This document shows positions 1 through 7,105 of a stretch of DNA of 31,900 nt, in pieces. Both the position numbers and the translations under genes were made by a program. The notes under the pieces are model-generated. The model did no database searches. It was given only the letters and a program-made list of their open reading frames with translations, and had not been told where the DNA came from. This DNA is from Abiotrophia defectiva_A (GTDB lineage: Bacteria; Bacillota; Bacilli; Lactobacillales; Aerococcaceae): assembly GCA_963546405.1 (NCBI GenBank), contig CAUUNL010000011.1:1-31900 (forward strand). The letters run 5' to 3'. The stretch's first letter is position 1. Every line of letters starts with the position of its first letter.

Positions 1-1421
1 GTTTTTGTACTCTCAGGATTTAAGTAACCGTAAAACATTTCTTATTCTCCTATCTTGTGCGACTCGGTTTTTGTACTCTCAGGATTTAAGTAACCGTAAA
101 ACCAAGTATGTATACGCCGTTGGCAAGTGATGGTTTTTGTACTCTCAGGATTTAAGTAACCGTAAAACACGCTAGTGGTGTCTCGCCAAAGCGATTGGTT
201 TTTGTACTCTCAGGATTTAAGTAACCGTAAAACATGGTAGCCATCTACTAAGTTGACAACCTCGTTTTTGTACTCTCAGGATTTAAGTAACCGTAAAACG
301 CGACGAGGAGCGCGCGGTTCGCGACGTAAGTTTTTGTACTCTCAGGATTTAAGTAACCGTAAAACGTCGAGCGTGACAAGGACATTAAGGACCTCGTTTT
401 TGTACTCTCAGGATTTAAGTAACCGTAAAACCGAGTACATGAAACTGATTAAGGACGTGGGTTTTTGTACTCTCAGGATTTAAGTAACCGTAAAACATAC
501 CTCATAAGATTCAATGGAACCATGCAGTTTTTGTACTCTCAGGATTTAAGTAACCGTAAAACAATATTAAAGTGAGGGCTAACCTGGACAGAGTTTTTGT
601 ACTCTCAGGATTTAAGTAACCGTAAAACAATCACGCAAGCACAGAAAGAGGGGCTAGCGTTTTTGTACTCTCAGGATTTAAGTAACCGTAAAACATGTTT
701 TCCTTGATTTCCTTCTCGGTATCAGTTTTTGTACTCTCAGGATTTAAGTAACCGTAAAACTCATTACTCATGACAAAGACCGTACTGTTAGTTTTTGTAC
801 TCTCAGGATTTAAGTAACCGTAAAACTAGGTTGGCAACAGGACGGACCTATCTCCGGGTTTTTGTACTCTCAGGATTTAAGTAACCGTAAAACGAACGCT
901 CTTTGAGTTGCCAGTTCTGCCCGGTTTTTGTACTCTCAGGATTTAAGTAACCGTAAAACCTAAAAGGATAATGTTATTTTCCAAATTCGGTTTTTGTACT
1001 CTCAGGATTTAAGTAACCGTAAAACAAGAATCTATTGCAGACCATGCTACATTCTGTTTTTGTACTCTCAGGATTTAAGTAACCGTAAAACAACAAGTCA
1101 TTGAACTTGTTCACCAACTCAGTTTTTGTACTCTCAGGATTTAAGTAACCGTAAAACAACTCAGGGGCAAGGTCTGGCATGTTATTCGTTTTTGTACTCT
1201 CAGGATTTAAGTAACCGTAAAACTGCTGCTTCCTAATTTGTAGCCTAAGCGTAGTTTTTGTACTCTCAGGATTTAAGTAACCGTAAAACCAAATTGTCCG
1301 GCAGTGGATAGATAGGCTAGTTTTTGTACTCTCAGGATTTAAGTAACCGTAAAACTGCTTTACGACTCATTTATCAAGATGACGCGTTTTTGTACTCTCA
1401 GGATTTAAGTAACCGTAATAC
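1..1421 (+). CRISPR. Type II-A CRISPR array, 22 repeats / 21 spacers, leader-distal end
   Basis: A 36-base repeat, beginning GTTTTTGTACTCTC and ending AACCGTAAAAC, occurs 22 times. Repeats start at 1, 67, 133, 198, 264, 330, 396, 461, 527, 593, 659, 725, 791, 858, 924, 990, 1056, 1122, 1188, 1254, 1320 and 1386. Spacers are 29-31 bases and all differ. The first 21 repeats look identical; the last (1386-1421) ends AATAC instead of AAAAC, as a terminal repeat usually does. This puts the leader and newest spacers to the left, beyond base 1, where cas9-cas1-cas2-csn2 would be expected; no cas gene is in the window. From memory, the repeat differs from the S. thermophilus CRISPR1 repeat at only three positions (16, 29 and 33), hence the type II-A call. 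Transcription should run left to right and end at the hairpin at 1564-1607. The window may cut the array, so the true repeat number is unknown. Confidence 0.98.
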
Positions 1422-1450
1422 TTCTTAATTTTCCTTCGATAAGAGACCGG

Positions 1451-1475
1451 TGATTTGTACCCTTGGGTCTAAAAT
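1451..1475 (+). repeat. Possible decayed 23rd CRISPR repeat
   Basis: Starting 29 bases after the last clear repeat, which is exactly one spacer length, a segment matches the first 25 bases of the repeat at 15 positions without gaps, including the run TTTGTAC. Similarity fades after that. The register is what makes this more than chance; the identity alone would not be convincing in AT-rich DNA. Confidence 0.3.
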
Positions 1476-1563
1476 GTAAATCTATTGTCGCTTTACATAC
1501 TAAAAACAATAGTCTTCGTGCCCACTAGGTAGAAATAATACAAATTTTATAAGCGCAAAATAG

Positions 1564-1607
1564 AAATCCCTGGATTTATAAGTAAATCTAGGGGTTTTCC
1601 ATTTTTT
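1564..1607 (+). terminator. Rho-independent terminator after the CRISPR array
   Basis: Arms at 1564-1577 and 1584-1597 pair over about 14 bases with two G-U type pairs and one six-base loop, followed by TTTT and then TTTTTT. It lies about 145 bases beyond the array and before the next promoter, so it probably ends the pre-crRNA transcript. Confidence 0.75.
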
Positions 1608-1642
1608 CTCCCCCTTCCACATTAATCCGGAAGTAAGATGAT

Positions 1643-1671
1643 TTTATCTAGACAGCAATCCAAGGTATAAT
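1643..1671 (+). promoter_or_regulatory. Promoter of the PTS operon
   Basis: A perfect TATAAT lies at 1666-1671, 43 bases before the first start codon. The -35 region is poor (TTTATC-like with 17-base spacing), which suits a promoter that needs an activator such as the PRD regulator encoded just downstream. Confidence 0.6.
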
Positions 1672-1680
1672 TAAATTAGA

Positions 1681-1694
1681 TGAAAACGTTTTGA
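1681..1694 (+). promoter_or_regulatory. cre site (CcpA operator) of the PTS operon
   Basis: TGAAAACGTTTTGA matches the cre consensus TGWAANCGNTNWCA at 13 of 14 positions (G for C at position 13). It begins about three bases after the expected transcription start, a position typical for CcpA repression by roadblock or promoter occlusion. Confidence 0.7.
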
Positions 1695-1714
1695 TCTTAC
1701 TTTAGGAGGGAGCC

Positions 1715-3673
1715 ATGAATAAACGACAGATGCATATGTTGGATTATTTACTTAAGCAGACCGACTATGTGGCCAGTACCCAGATTGCCCAGCTCTATGG
1801 CGTATCGGCCAAGACAATTTATCATGATTTGGCTAAGCTTAATGAGGCTTTAGCACCGCATGGCTTAGTCATAGAAAAATCACCTCGTAATGGGGTGAAA
1901 TTAGACTTAAGCCAAGCCGACGAGGCGAGGTTACGGAGCCTGATTAAGGACTGGCAGCAAGCTGCACAGTGGGAAGCTTATGGACCTGACGATCGTGAGC
2001 GACACTTGCTCAAGGCCCTATGTTTGGACTCGGAAGGAGTAGATTTAGAGGATCTAGCAGAACAACTTTATGTGTCTTCTGTAACTTTAAACCGCGACTT
2101 AAGTCGTTTGGGGCCTCGCTTCCAAGCTTGTGGGCTGACACTGGTTCGCCAATATGGCCGCCTGCAAGTTCAGGGACGGGAGTCAGCTATCCGTCAATGT
2201 CTACGAACTTATTTACAGGAATGGCTCTATCAGATGGGTGAGCCGATTCAGTACTTAGTGGTCTTTTTCCCAGCGGAAGATATTGCCCTCTGCCAGCAAG
2301 CCTTGAATCAGTTAAGTCAGACTTATCAGCATGATTTCACCGCAGATTATTATCTGCTACTCTTGCTAGAATGTTTGATTATACGAAGACGAGGCCAGTT
2401 AGGTCAGGTCCTTCAAGTTCGGGCAAAAGAATTGGTCCGCGACCTCAGCCACTTGGAAGTTTACTTTTTCGCTGGGGAGCTCCTGGAGGCAGTGACAGGC
2501 CAAGCACTAGTGCAACTGTCAGCGATCGAGATTGAATTTCTTGCCTATACCTTATTGGCTGTAGGTTTCAAGATCCAAAGCCCCGACTATGAACGGGAGT
2601 TACGTCAGCAGGTCCAGGCTCTGATTCAAAGGGTCTCAGACTTTCTCAATGTGGATTTAAGCCAGGATCAGCATCTACTAGCTATGTTAGCTAATCATAT
2701 GTCTTCAATGATTTTCCGCTTACGACATCATATGTATGTTACCAATCCGGCCTTGGACGAAATTAGGAAGCAATACTTAACCTTATTTAATATCGTCTGG
2801 CTGGCTTTGCGGGATTTTGCTGAACACTATGATATGGAGGTGCCGGACGAGGAGTTGGCTTTCTTGGTCATACATTTTCAGATTGCCCTTGAGAAGGTCC
2901 AACGGCCTCTGACTATTGTGGTGGTTTGCCAACATGGTCTAGCTGCCTCTGAGCTGATTCTAGCCAAGTTACAGCGGATTTTCAGCCCCTCGGATCGCCT
3001 TCTCAATCTTAAATGGCAGGAGTTAGCTGATATGGATTGGCGTGGCGTGGATTTAGTTATTTCCTCTCTCGACTTAAAGGAGGATCTGCCAGTACCCGTC
3101 CAGCGAGTAAGTCCGATTATGACTCAAGAAGAGCTCGAGAAGATTCGCCATCACTACGACCAGTTAACCTCCGGCCATCATCAGATGGTCAAGGCGCTCA
3201 GACGCGAGCCTAGCTTCCATGTGGCCGGTTTAGCGGAACTGCTTCAGACGCCTGACCATGTTCAGTTGTCAGCCAACAACCAAGACCAGGCCTTAGAGCT
3301 AATCTTGGCGCAAGCCAGCCCCCAGAATTTGGCTAATCCGGCCTTTGTCCAATCGGTCTATGAACGAGAGCAAATGGGAGCTACTAGTGTTTACACAGGT
3401 GTGGCCTTGCCTCATAGCGATCCTAAAACCGTCACTCACTCCGAAATCATCCTAGTCTCGCTAGCCAAGCCGGTTAGTTGGGGGCAGAACCAAGTCAAAC
3501 TCATCTTTCTAATTGCGGTAGCAGAAAGAGACATGAAGCTATTTAAGGAGAGTCTGGTTGCCCTCTACGCCCTAATTGAAGACCAAGAATTAATGAACCA
3601 ACTCAGTCAATGCCAGGATGGAGCCAGCCTCAAGGCTCGTCTATTAGAGGAAGTGAATATCAATGTTAGATGA
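1715..3673 (+). CDS. PRD-domain PTS transcriptional regulator (BglG/MtlR/LicR family)
   Basis: This 652-residue protein has the full layout of PTS-controlled activators. An N-terminal helix-turn-helix (about 1-60, with ASTQIAQLYGVSAKTIYHDL) is followed by a second HTH-like region (about 85-150), two PRDs (about 190-395, with histidines in LANHMSS and FLVIHFQ), an EIIB-like domain with Cys405 in VVVCQHGLAAS, and an EIIA-like domain with His567 in ALPHSD. Phosphorylation of the PRDs and of these two sites by HPr and EIIB would report sugar use. AGGAGGG sits 6-7 bases before the ATG. It is the first gene of a PTS operon and its end overlaps the EIIA gene by 11 bases, so it very likely controls this operon. 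Both EII-like phosphosites are intact, so it is probably still phospho-regulated. The effector sugar is not known. Confidence 0.93.
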   Translation: MNKRQMHMLDYLLKQTDYVASTQIAQLYGVSAKTIYHDLAKLNEALAPHGLVIEKSPRNGVKLDLSQADEARLRSLIKDWQQAAQWEAYGPDDRERHLLKALCLDSEGVDLEDLAEQLYVSSVTLNRDLSRLGPRFQACGLTLVRQYGRLQVQGRESAIRQCLRTYLQEWLYQMGEPIQYLVVFFPAEDIALCQQALNQLSQTYQHDFTADYYLLLLLECLIIRRRGQLGQVLQVRAKELVRDLSHLEVYFFAGELLEAVTGQALVQLSAIEIEFLAYTLLAVGFKIQSPDYERELRQQVQALIQRVSDFLNVDLSQDQHLLAMLANHMSSMIFRLRHHMYVTNPALDEIRKQYLTLFNIVWLALRDFAEHYDMEVPDEELAFLVIHFQIALEKVQRPLTIVVVCQHGLAASELILAKLQRIFSPSDRLLNLKWQELADMDWRGVDLVISSLDLKEDLPVPVQRVSPIMTQEELEKIRHHYDQLTSGHHQMVKALRREPSFHVAGLAELLQTPDHVQLSANNQDQALELILAQASPQNLANPAFVQSVYEREQMGATSVYTGVALPHSDPKTVTHSEIILVSLAKPVSWGQNQVKLIFLIAVAERDMKLFKESLVALYALIEDQELMNQLSQCQDGASLKARLLEEVNINVR

Positions 3674-4130
3674 GAATATCATGCAGTTCCAAGTCAGTGG
3701 CCTCAAGACGAGAGAGGAGGTGTTAGCCTATCTAGGCCAAGTCATGGTGGATTGCGGTGTGGTTTATGAATCCTATCCAACAGCAGTCTTAGAACGAGAG
3801 AAGATTTTTCCAACGGGCCTCCAGTTTCAGGATTATGGGATTGCCATCCCGCATACGGATGTGGAGCACGTGAAGAAAGCACAGTTAGCCATCATGACCC
3901 TAGACCAACCGGTAGATTTCTACCAGATGGGGACTTCAGATGTAGTCGTACCTGTCCAGGTAGTTTTCATGCTCGCCCTTAAGGAAGCCCATCAGCAACT
4001 CACTTTACTGCAAGATCTGGTAGCCCTACTGCAGGATAGTCAAGCTATGGCAGCCATCTCTCAATTGCCTGATCAGCCTGAATCCCAGGGAGTTCTGCGT
4101 ATGATGCTTGCTCAACACGGAATTTTATAG
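3663..4130 (+). CDS. PTS EIIA component, fructose/mannitol-galactitol type
   Basis: The 155-residue single-domain EIIA has the phosphorylation histidine His64 in GIAIPHTDVEH and the conserved tail LKEAHQQLTLLQDLVALLQD. It would accept phosphate from HPr and pass it to EIIB. The ATG overlaps the end of the regulator gene; AGAGGAAG lies 9 bases upstream within that gene, so translation is probably coupled. A second in-frame ATG at 3681 is possible but has a poorer ribosome site. It resembles the EIIA domain carried at the C-terminus of its own regulator, as is usual for these systems. Confidence 0.92.
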   Translation: MLDENIMQFQVSGLKTREEVLAYLGQVMVDCGVVYESYPTAVLEREKIFPTGLQFQDYGIAIPHTDVEHVKKAQLAIMTLDQPVDFYQMGTSDVVVPVQVVFMLALKEAHQQLTLLQDLVALLQDSQAMAAISQLPDQPESQGVLRMMLAQHGIL

Positions 4131-4161
4131 TCGTTTTTTCCCATTCAAAGGAGGAAGTAAG

Positions 4162-5484
4162 ATGTTAGACTTGTTTAAAAGCTTCGTTGATTTAGGCGCT
4201 ATTGTCGTCTTACCTATTTTGATTTTTATCTTTGGGGTTGCTTTGGGGACCAAACCTAAGAAAGCCCTAGTCTCTGGTATTATGGTCGGGATCGGTTTTG
4301 TAGGCTTGAACATGGTTGTGGACCTTTTGGGCGGGAGCTTAGGCCCTGCCGCGCAAGCTATGGTGGAACGTTTTGGCTTGAACTTGACTACGATTGACGT
4401 AGGCTGGCCAGCTGCCGCTGCTATTTCTTATGGGACCCTATTAGGGAGTTTATCCATTCCGATTGGGATTGGGATTAACTTGCTCTTGCTCTTCTTAGGC
4501 TTAACCAAGACCCTCATGGTGGATATGTGGAACTTCTGGCACGCCGCCTTCGTAGCTTCTTTAGTTTATGCTGTGACCCAAGATTTCTCACTTGGTCTCT
4601 ATGCGACTGTCACTTACCTGGTTATGATTTACCTCTTGGGGGATATTATTGCACCAGCTATTAAGAAATTCTATGGTTTCCCAAATATTACCTTCCCACA
4701 CGGGACTTCAGCGCCTGGCTTCTTAGTAGCTATCCCTCTCAACTGGCTTTTCGACCGGATTCCTGGTTTTAATAAGATTGAAGCCGATCCTGAAACTATC
4801 CAAAAACGCTTTGGGATTTTTGGGGAATCAACCGTATTAGGTTTAATCATCGGGATTATCATGGGGCTCTTGGCCGGCTATGAAGTAAAAGAAGTCCTGC
4901 AATTAGGCGTTAAGATGTCCGCAGTTATGGTTCTCATGCCTCGTATGGTTTCCTTGCTCATGGAAGGGTTGACGCCTATCTCTGAAGCAGCCAATGACTT
5001 TGTACAACGTCGCTTCCCAGGCCGAGAAGTCAATATTGGGATGGACTCTGCTCTATCAGTAGGGCACCCAGCAGTCCTATCATCCTCTCTCTTGTTAGTG
5101 CCAATTACTATTCTCTTAGCAGTTATCTTACCAGGTAACCAAACCTTACCATTTGGTGACTTAGCAACCATTCCATTCGTTGTCTGCTTGATGGCAGCCG
5201 TCTTCCGAGGCAATATTGTCCGGACGGTTGTAGGTGGGACCATTTATATGGCTAGTATCCTCTATGTGACTTCATGGGCTGCACCATTAGTTACCAAAGC
5301 TGCTCAATCTGCTAACTTCGACTTAGGTGGTAACACCAGTGTGACGGCGATGGCAGAAGGCGGGCTCTGGCCAACCTGGCTCTTTATTTTCGCAGGCAAT
5401 CATATGCCTTGGGTTATCTTAACCCTAGTGCTTCTTGTGTCGCTAGCTGGTCTCTACTATGTCAATAAGGTACGTAAATCCTAG
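4162..5484 (+). CDS. PTS EIIC permease, galactitol family
   Basis: The 440-residue membrane protein has about ten hydrophobic segments, starting LFKSFVDLGAIVVLPILIFIF, and conserved GatC-type stretches such as NITFPHGTSAPGF, FGESTVLGLIIG, GREVNIGMDSALSVGHPAV and the C-terminal FAGNHMPW. It forms the sugar channel and the site where the substrate is phosphorylated as it enters. AAAGGAGG at 4147-4154 gives 7-base spacing to the ATG at 4162, so I reject an upstream in-frame ATG at 4108 that lies inside the EIIA gene. The family (TC 4.A.5) carries galactitol, D-arabitol and related polyols or sugars in different species; the substrate cannot be read from the sequence. Confidence 0.93.
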   Translation: MLDLFKSFVDLGAIVVLPILIFIFGVALGTKPKKALVSGIMVGIGFVGLNMVVDLLGGSLGPAAQAMVERFGLNLTTIDVGWPAAAAISYGTLLGSLSIPIGIGINLLLLFLGLTKTLMVDMWNFWHAAFVASLVYAVTQDFSLGLYATVTYLVMIYLLGDIIAPAIKKFYGFPNITFPHGTSAPGFLVAIPLNWLFDRIPGFNKIEADPETIQKRFGIFGESTVLGLIIGIIMGLLAGYEVKEVLQLGVKMSAVMVLMPRMVSLLMEGLTPISEAANDFVQRRFPGREVNIGMDSALSVGHPAVLSSSLLLVPITILLAVILPGNQTLPFGDLATIPFVVCLMAAVFRGNIVRTVVGGTIYMASILYVTSWAAPLVTKAAQSANFDLGGNTSVTAMAEGGLWPTWLFIFAGNHMPWVILTLVLLVSLAGLYYVNKVRKS

Positions 5485-5499
5485 GGAGGAGTAAAAGCT

Positions 5500-5784
5500 A
5501 TGAAAAAACTCTTAATTATGTGTGGCTCAGGTATTGCCACTTCTACGGTTGTTGCAGGTAAGGTCAAAGATTGGTTGAAAGCAAATGGTTATAGCGATTC
5601 TGTCCAAGTCTTCCAATCCAAGGTGGCCGAAGAGGTTAACCGAATTGATGACTATGATGTGGTGATTTCGACGACAGTGGTACCAGATTCTATCAAGGAC
5701 AAGGTGATTATGGGCCTGCCACTCTTAACCGGCATGGGCTTGGATGCCCTTTGGTCAGACCTCAAGTCTCAGTTGGAGGCTTAA
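5500..5784 (+). CDS. PTS EIIB component, galactitol family
   Basis: This is a 94-residue cytosolic protein with the phosphocysteine Cys8 in LLIMCGSGIATSTVVAGKV, the signature P-loop of lactose/galactitol-type EIIB. It receives phosphate from EIIA and gives it to the substrate bound by EIIC. GGGAGG lies close upstream, and the gene starts 15 bases after EIIC. Length and motif are normal for the family. Confidence 0.93.
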   Translation: MKKLLIMCGSGIATSTVVAGKVKDWLKANGYSDSVQVFQSKVAEEVNRIDDYDVVISTTVVPDSIKDKVIMGLPLLTGMGLDALWSDLKSQLEA

Positions 5785-5793
5785 TCAGGAAAA

Positions 5794-5814
5794 TCCTTAT
5801 GGACCTTAAGGAGG
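5794..5814 (+). promoter_or_regulatory. Small hairpin covering the ribosome site of the TIM-like gene
   Basis: TCCTTA (5794-5799) can pair with TAAGGA (5807-5812) around a seven-base loop. The right arm overlaps the ribosome site AAGGAGG (5808-5814), so the hairpin could dampen translation. It is only six base pairs, so the effect may be small. Confidence 0.3.
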
Positions 5815-5821
5815 GAACTTT

Positions 5822-6514
5822 ATGACGGTTGATTTCAAAGGCAAGTTCTTTATCTTTAATCCTAAATCCTATCTCTACGGTGAGAACTTAATGGAAATGG
5901 CGCGGGTAGCCGATCAGTTGGCCTTAGATTACCCAGACATTACGGTGGTTTTGACCTGTCCCTATGCAGATCTCTATCTCGTGGCCTCCCAGACTCAACA
6001 CTTAATTGTTTGTGCCCAGCATCTGGATGGCATTGAGCCGGGCAGAGGCATGGGAGCTGTCTTACCAGACTCGCTCTATGCAGCAGGCGCTCGTGCCAGC
6101 TTCCTCAATCATGCAGAACATCCATTAACCTCCGCCCAGTTGGTAGCCTCGGTTAAGCGAGCCCACGACTTGGGAATGGCGACCATTGTTTGTGCGGACT
6201 CTTTAGCCGAAGCACGAGCCTTGAGTCTTTTAGAACCGACGATTATGCTTTGCGAGCCAACCGAGCTGATTGGCACCGGCCAAACCAGTGATGACGATTA
6301 TATGGCGATGACCAATCAAGCAGTGAAAGCTCTCAGCCCCCGTACTTTGATCATGCAGGGCGCGGGCATTATGACGCCTGAGGATGTCTACCGGGCGATT
6401 CGCTCCGGTGCCGATGGGACAGGATGTACCAGTGGCATTGTGAAAGCTCCTAATCCAGCCCAAATGCTTAAAGACATGGTGGCTGCAGTCGATCGAGCCA
6501 TGAAGGAGGGCTAG
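5822..6514 (+). CDS. Triosephosphate-isomerase-fold enzyme, archaeal-like subtype
   Basis: This 230-residue TIM barrel keeps every catalytic residue: Asn13 and Lys15 (FNPKSY), His97 (FLNHAEHP), Glu145 (CEPTELIGTG, with the loop-6 GTG) and the phosphate-binding GAGIMTPEDV and GADGTGCTSGIV. It is about 20 residues shorter than the usual bacterial TpiA, and the NHAEH, CEPTELIGTG and MATIVCADS stretches look more like the short archaeal TIMs. As the fifth gene of a PTS operon it is unlikely to be the housekeeping glycolytic enzyme. More likely it interconverts an aldose/ketose phosphate made from the PTS substrate, for example a three- or four-carbon sugar phosphate. Related TIM-fold enzymes such as L-erythrulose-1-phosphate isomerase show that this fold can change substrate. 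AAGGAGG is 7 bases before the ATG. Fold and active site are certain; the substrate is inference. Confidence 0.85.
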   Translation: MTVDFKGKFFIFNPKSYLYGENLMEMARVADQLALDYPDITVVLTCPYADLYLVASQTQHLIVCAQHLDGIEPGRGMGAVLPDSLYAAGARASFLNHAEHPLTSAQLVASVKRAHDLGMATIVCADSLAEARALSLLEPTIMLCEPTELIGTGQTSDDDYMAMTNQAVKALSPRTLIMQGAGIMTPEDVYRAIRSGADGTGCTSGIVKAPNPAQMLKDMVAAVDRAMKEG

Positions 6515-6517
6515 CTG

Positions 6518-7039
6518 ATGGCAGTTTATAATCAGGAATTTAAGGTGGCTAGTCAAGCTGGACAAGTCTCCTATGTGGATATTACGGAGACAGTCAAGAA
6601 TGCTGTAGCAACCAGTGGTGTTCAATCTGGTATTGTCACCATAGTTACGGCTCACACAACCTGTGCCATTCTCTATGAGGAATACACACATGACGTAGAC
6701 GAGCATGGTAATGAGTGGTTACATCTGGACCTTAATGATGCGTTAGAGAAGATTCTGCCGCCTCATATTAGCGCTCAAACTTATCGCTATCCAGGGCCAC
6801 TACATTATGCAGAAGTGGAATCCTGGCCGGATGTTGATGACTGGTTGCCGGGTGGTGATCGTAGCCTACTATGGAATGGCGATGCCCATCTCAAAGCAAC
6901 CATCATTGGCGCCAGCGAGACCTTTGCAGTCGTGGATGGCCAAGTGGCGGTTGGACGCACAGGCTATTTCTATCTGGTAGATTTTGACCAAACTCGAGAA
7001 CGAGTACGTAAGTATCGTGTTGTTGTAATTGGAGAATAG
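6518..7039 (+). CDS. YjbQ/UPF0047 family protein
   Basis: The 173-residue protein starts three bases after the TIM-like gene with GGAGG well placed. It shows the UPF0047 hallmarks: HTTCAILYEEY (His46), the glycine/histidine motif WNGDAHLKATIIGAS (His124) and the C-terminal GRTGYFYLVDFDQTRERVRKYRVVV. Members form small trimers; E. coli YjbQ has weak thiamine-phosphate synthase activity in vivo, but the true reaction of the family is not settled. Here the protein is some 30 residues longer than the common form, with an insert around 82-115 rich in Tyr, Trp and Pro (TYRYPGPLHYAEV). Being last in a PTS operon suggests an enzyme or chaperone acting on a phosphorylated sugar, but that is inference. 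Confidence 0.85.
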   Translation: MAVYNQEFKVASQAGQVSYVDITETVKNAVATSGVQSGIVTIVTAHTTCAILYEEYTHDVDEHGNEWLHLDLNDALEKILPPHISAQTYRYPGPLHYAEVESWPDVDDWLPGGDRSLLWNGDAHLKATIIGASETFAVVDGQVAVGRTGYFYLVDFDQTRERVRKYRVVVIGE

Positions 7040-7053
7040 GAAAACTATCGCAT

Positions 7054-7094
7054 AAAAAAAGAGACTGGATTTGTTAACCTCCAGTCTCTTTTTT
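7054..7094. terminator. Bidirectional terminator between the PTS operon and the CpXC gene
   Basis: GAGACTGGA (7061-7069) pairs with TCCAGTCTC (7080-7088). Seven A's precede and six T's follow, so it can stop transcripts from both sides, which fits the two convergent genes. Confidence 0.9.
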
Positions 7095-7105
7095 GATTTC
7101 TAAAT

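Noticed and set aside
253..1180. Open frames of 68-76 codons within the array (both strands) with repeated FLYSQDLSNRKT or LFYGYLNPESTKTE
   Set aside because: They are translations of the CRISPR repeat and spacers, without ribosome sites.
1422..1714. Search for a tracrRNA anti-repeat next to the array
   Set aside because: No stretch complementary to the repeat was seen; the tracrRNA is probably near cas9, outside the window.
1940..1951. Twelve-base match CTGATTAAGGAC between spacer 7 and the regulator gene (possible self-targeting)
   Set aside because: The match stops before the 3' seed end of the spacer and is short enough to be chance.
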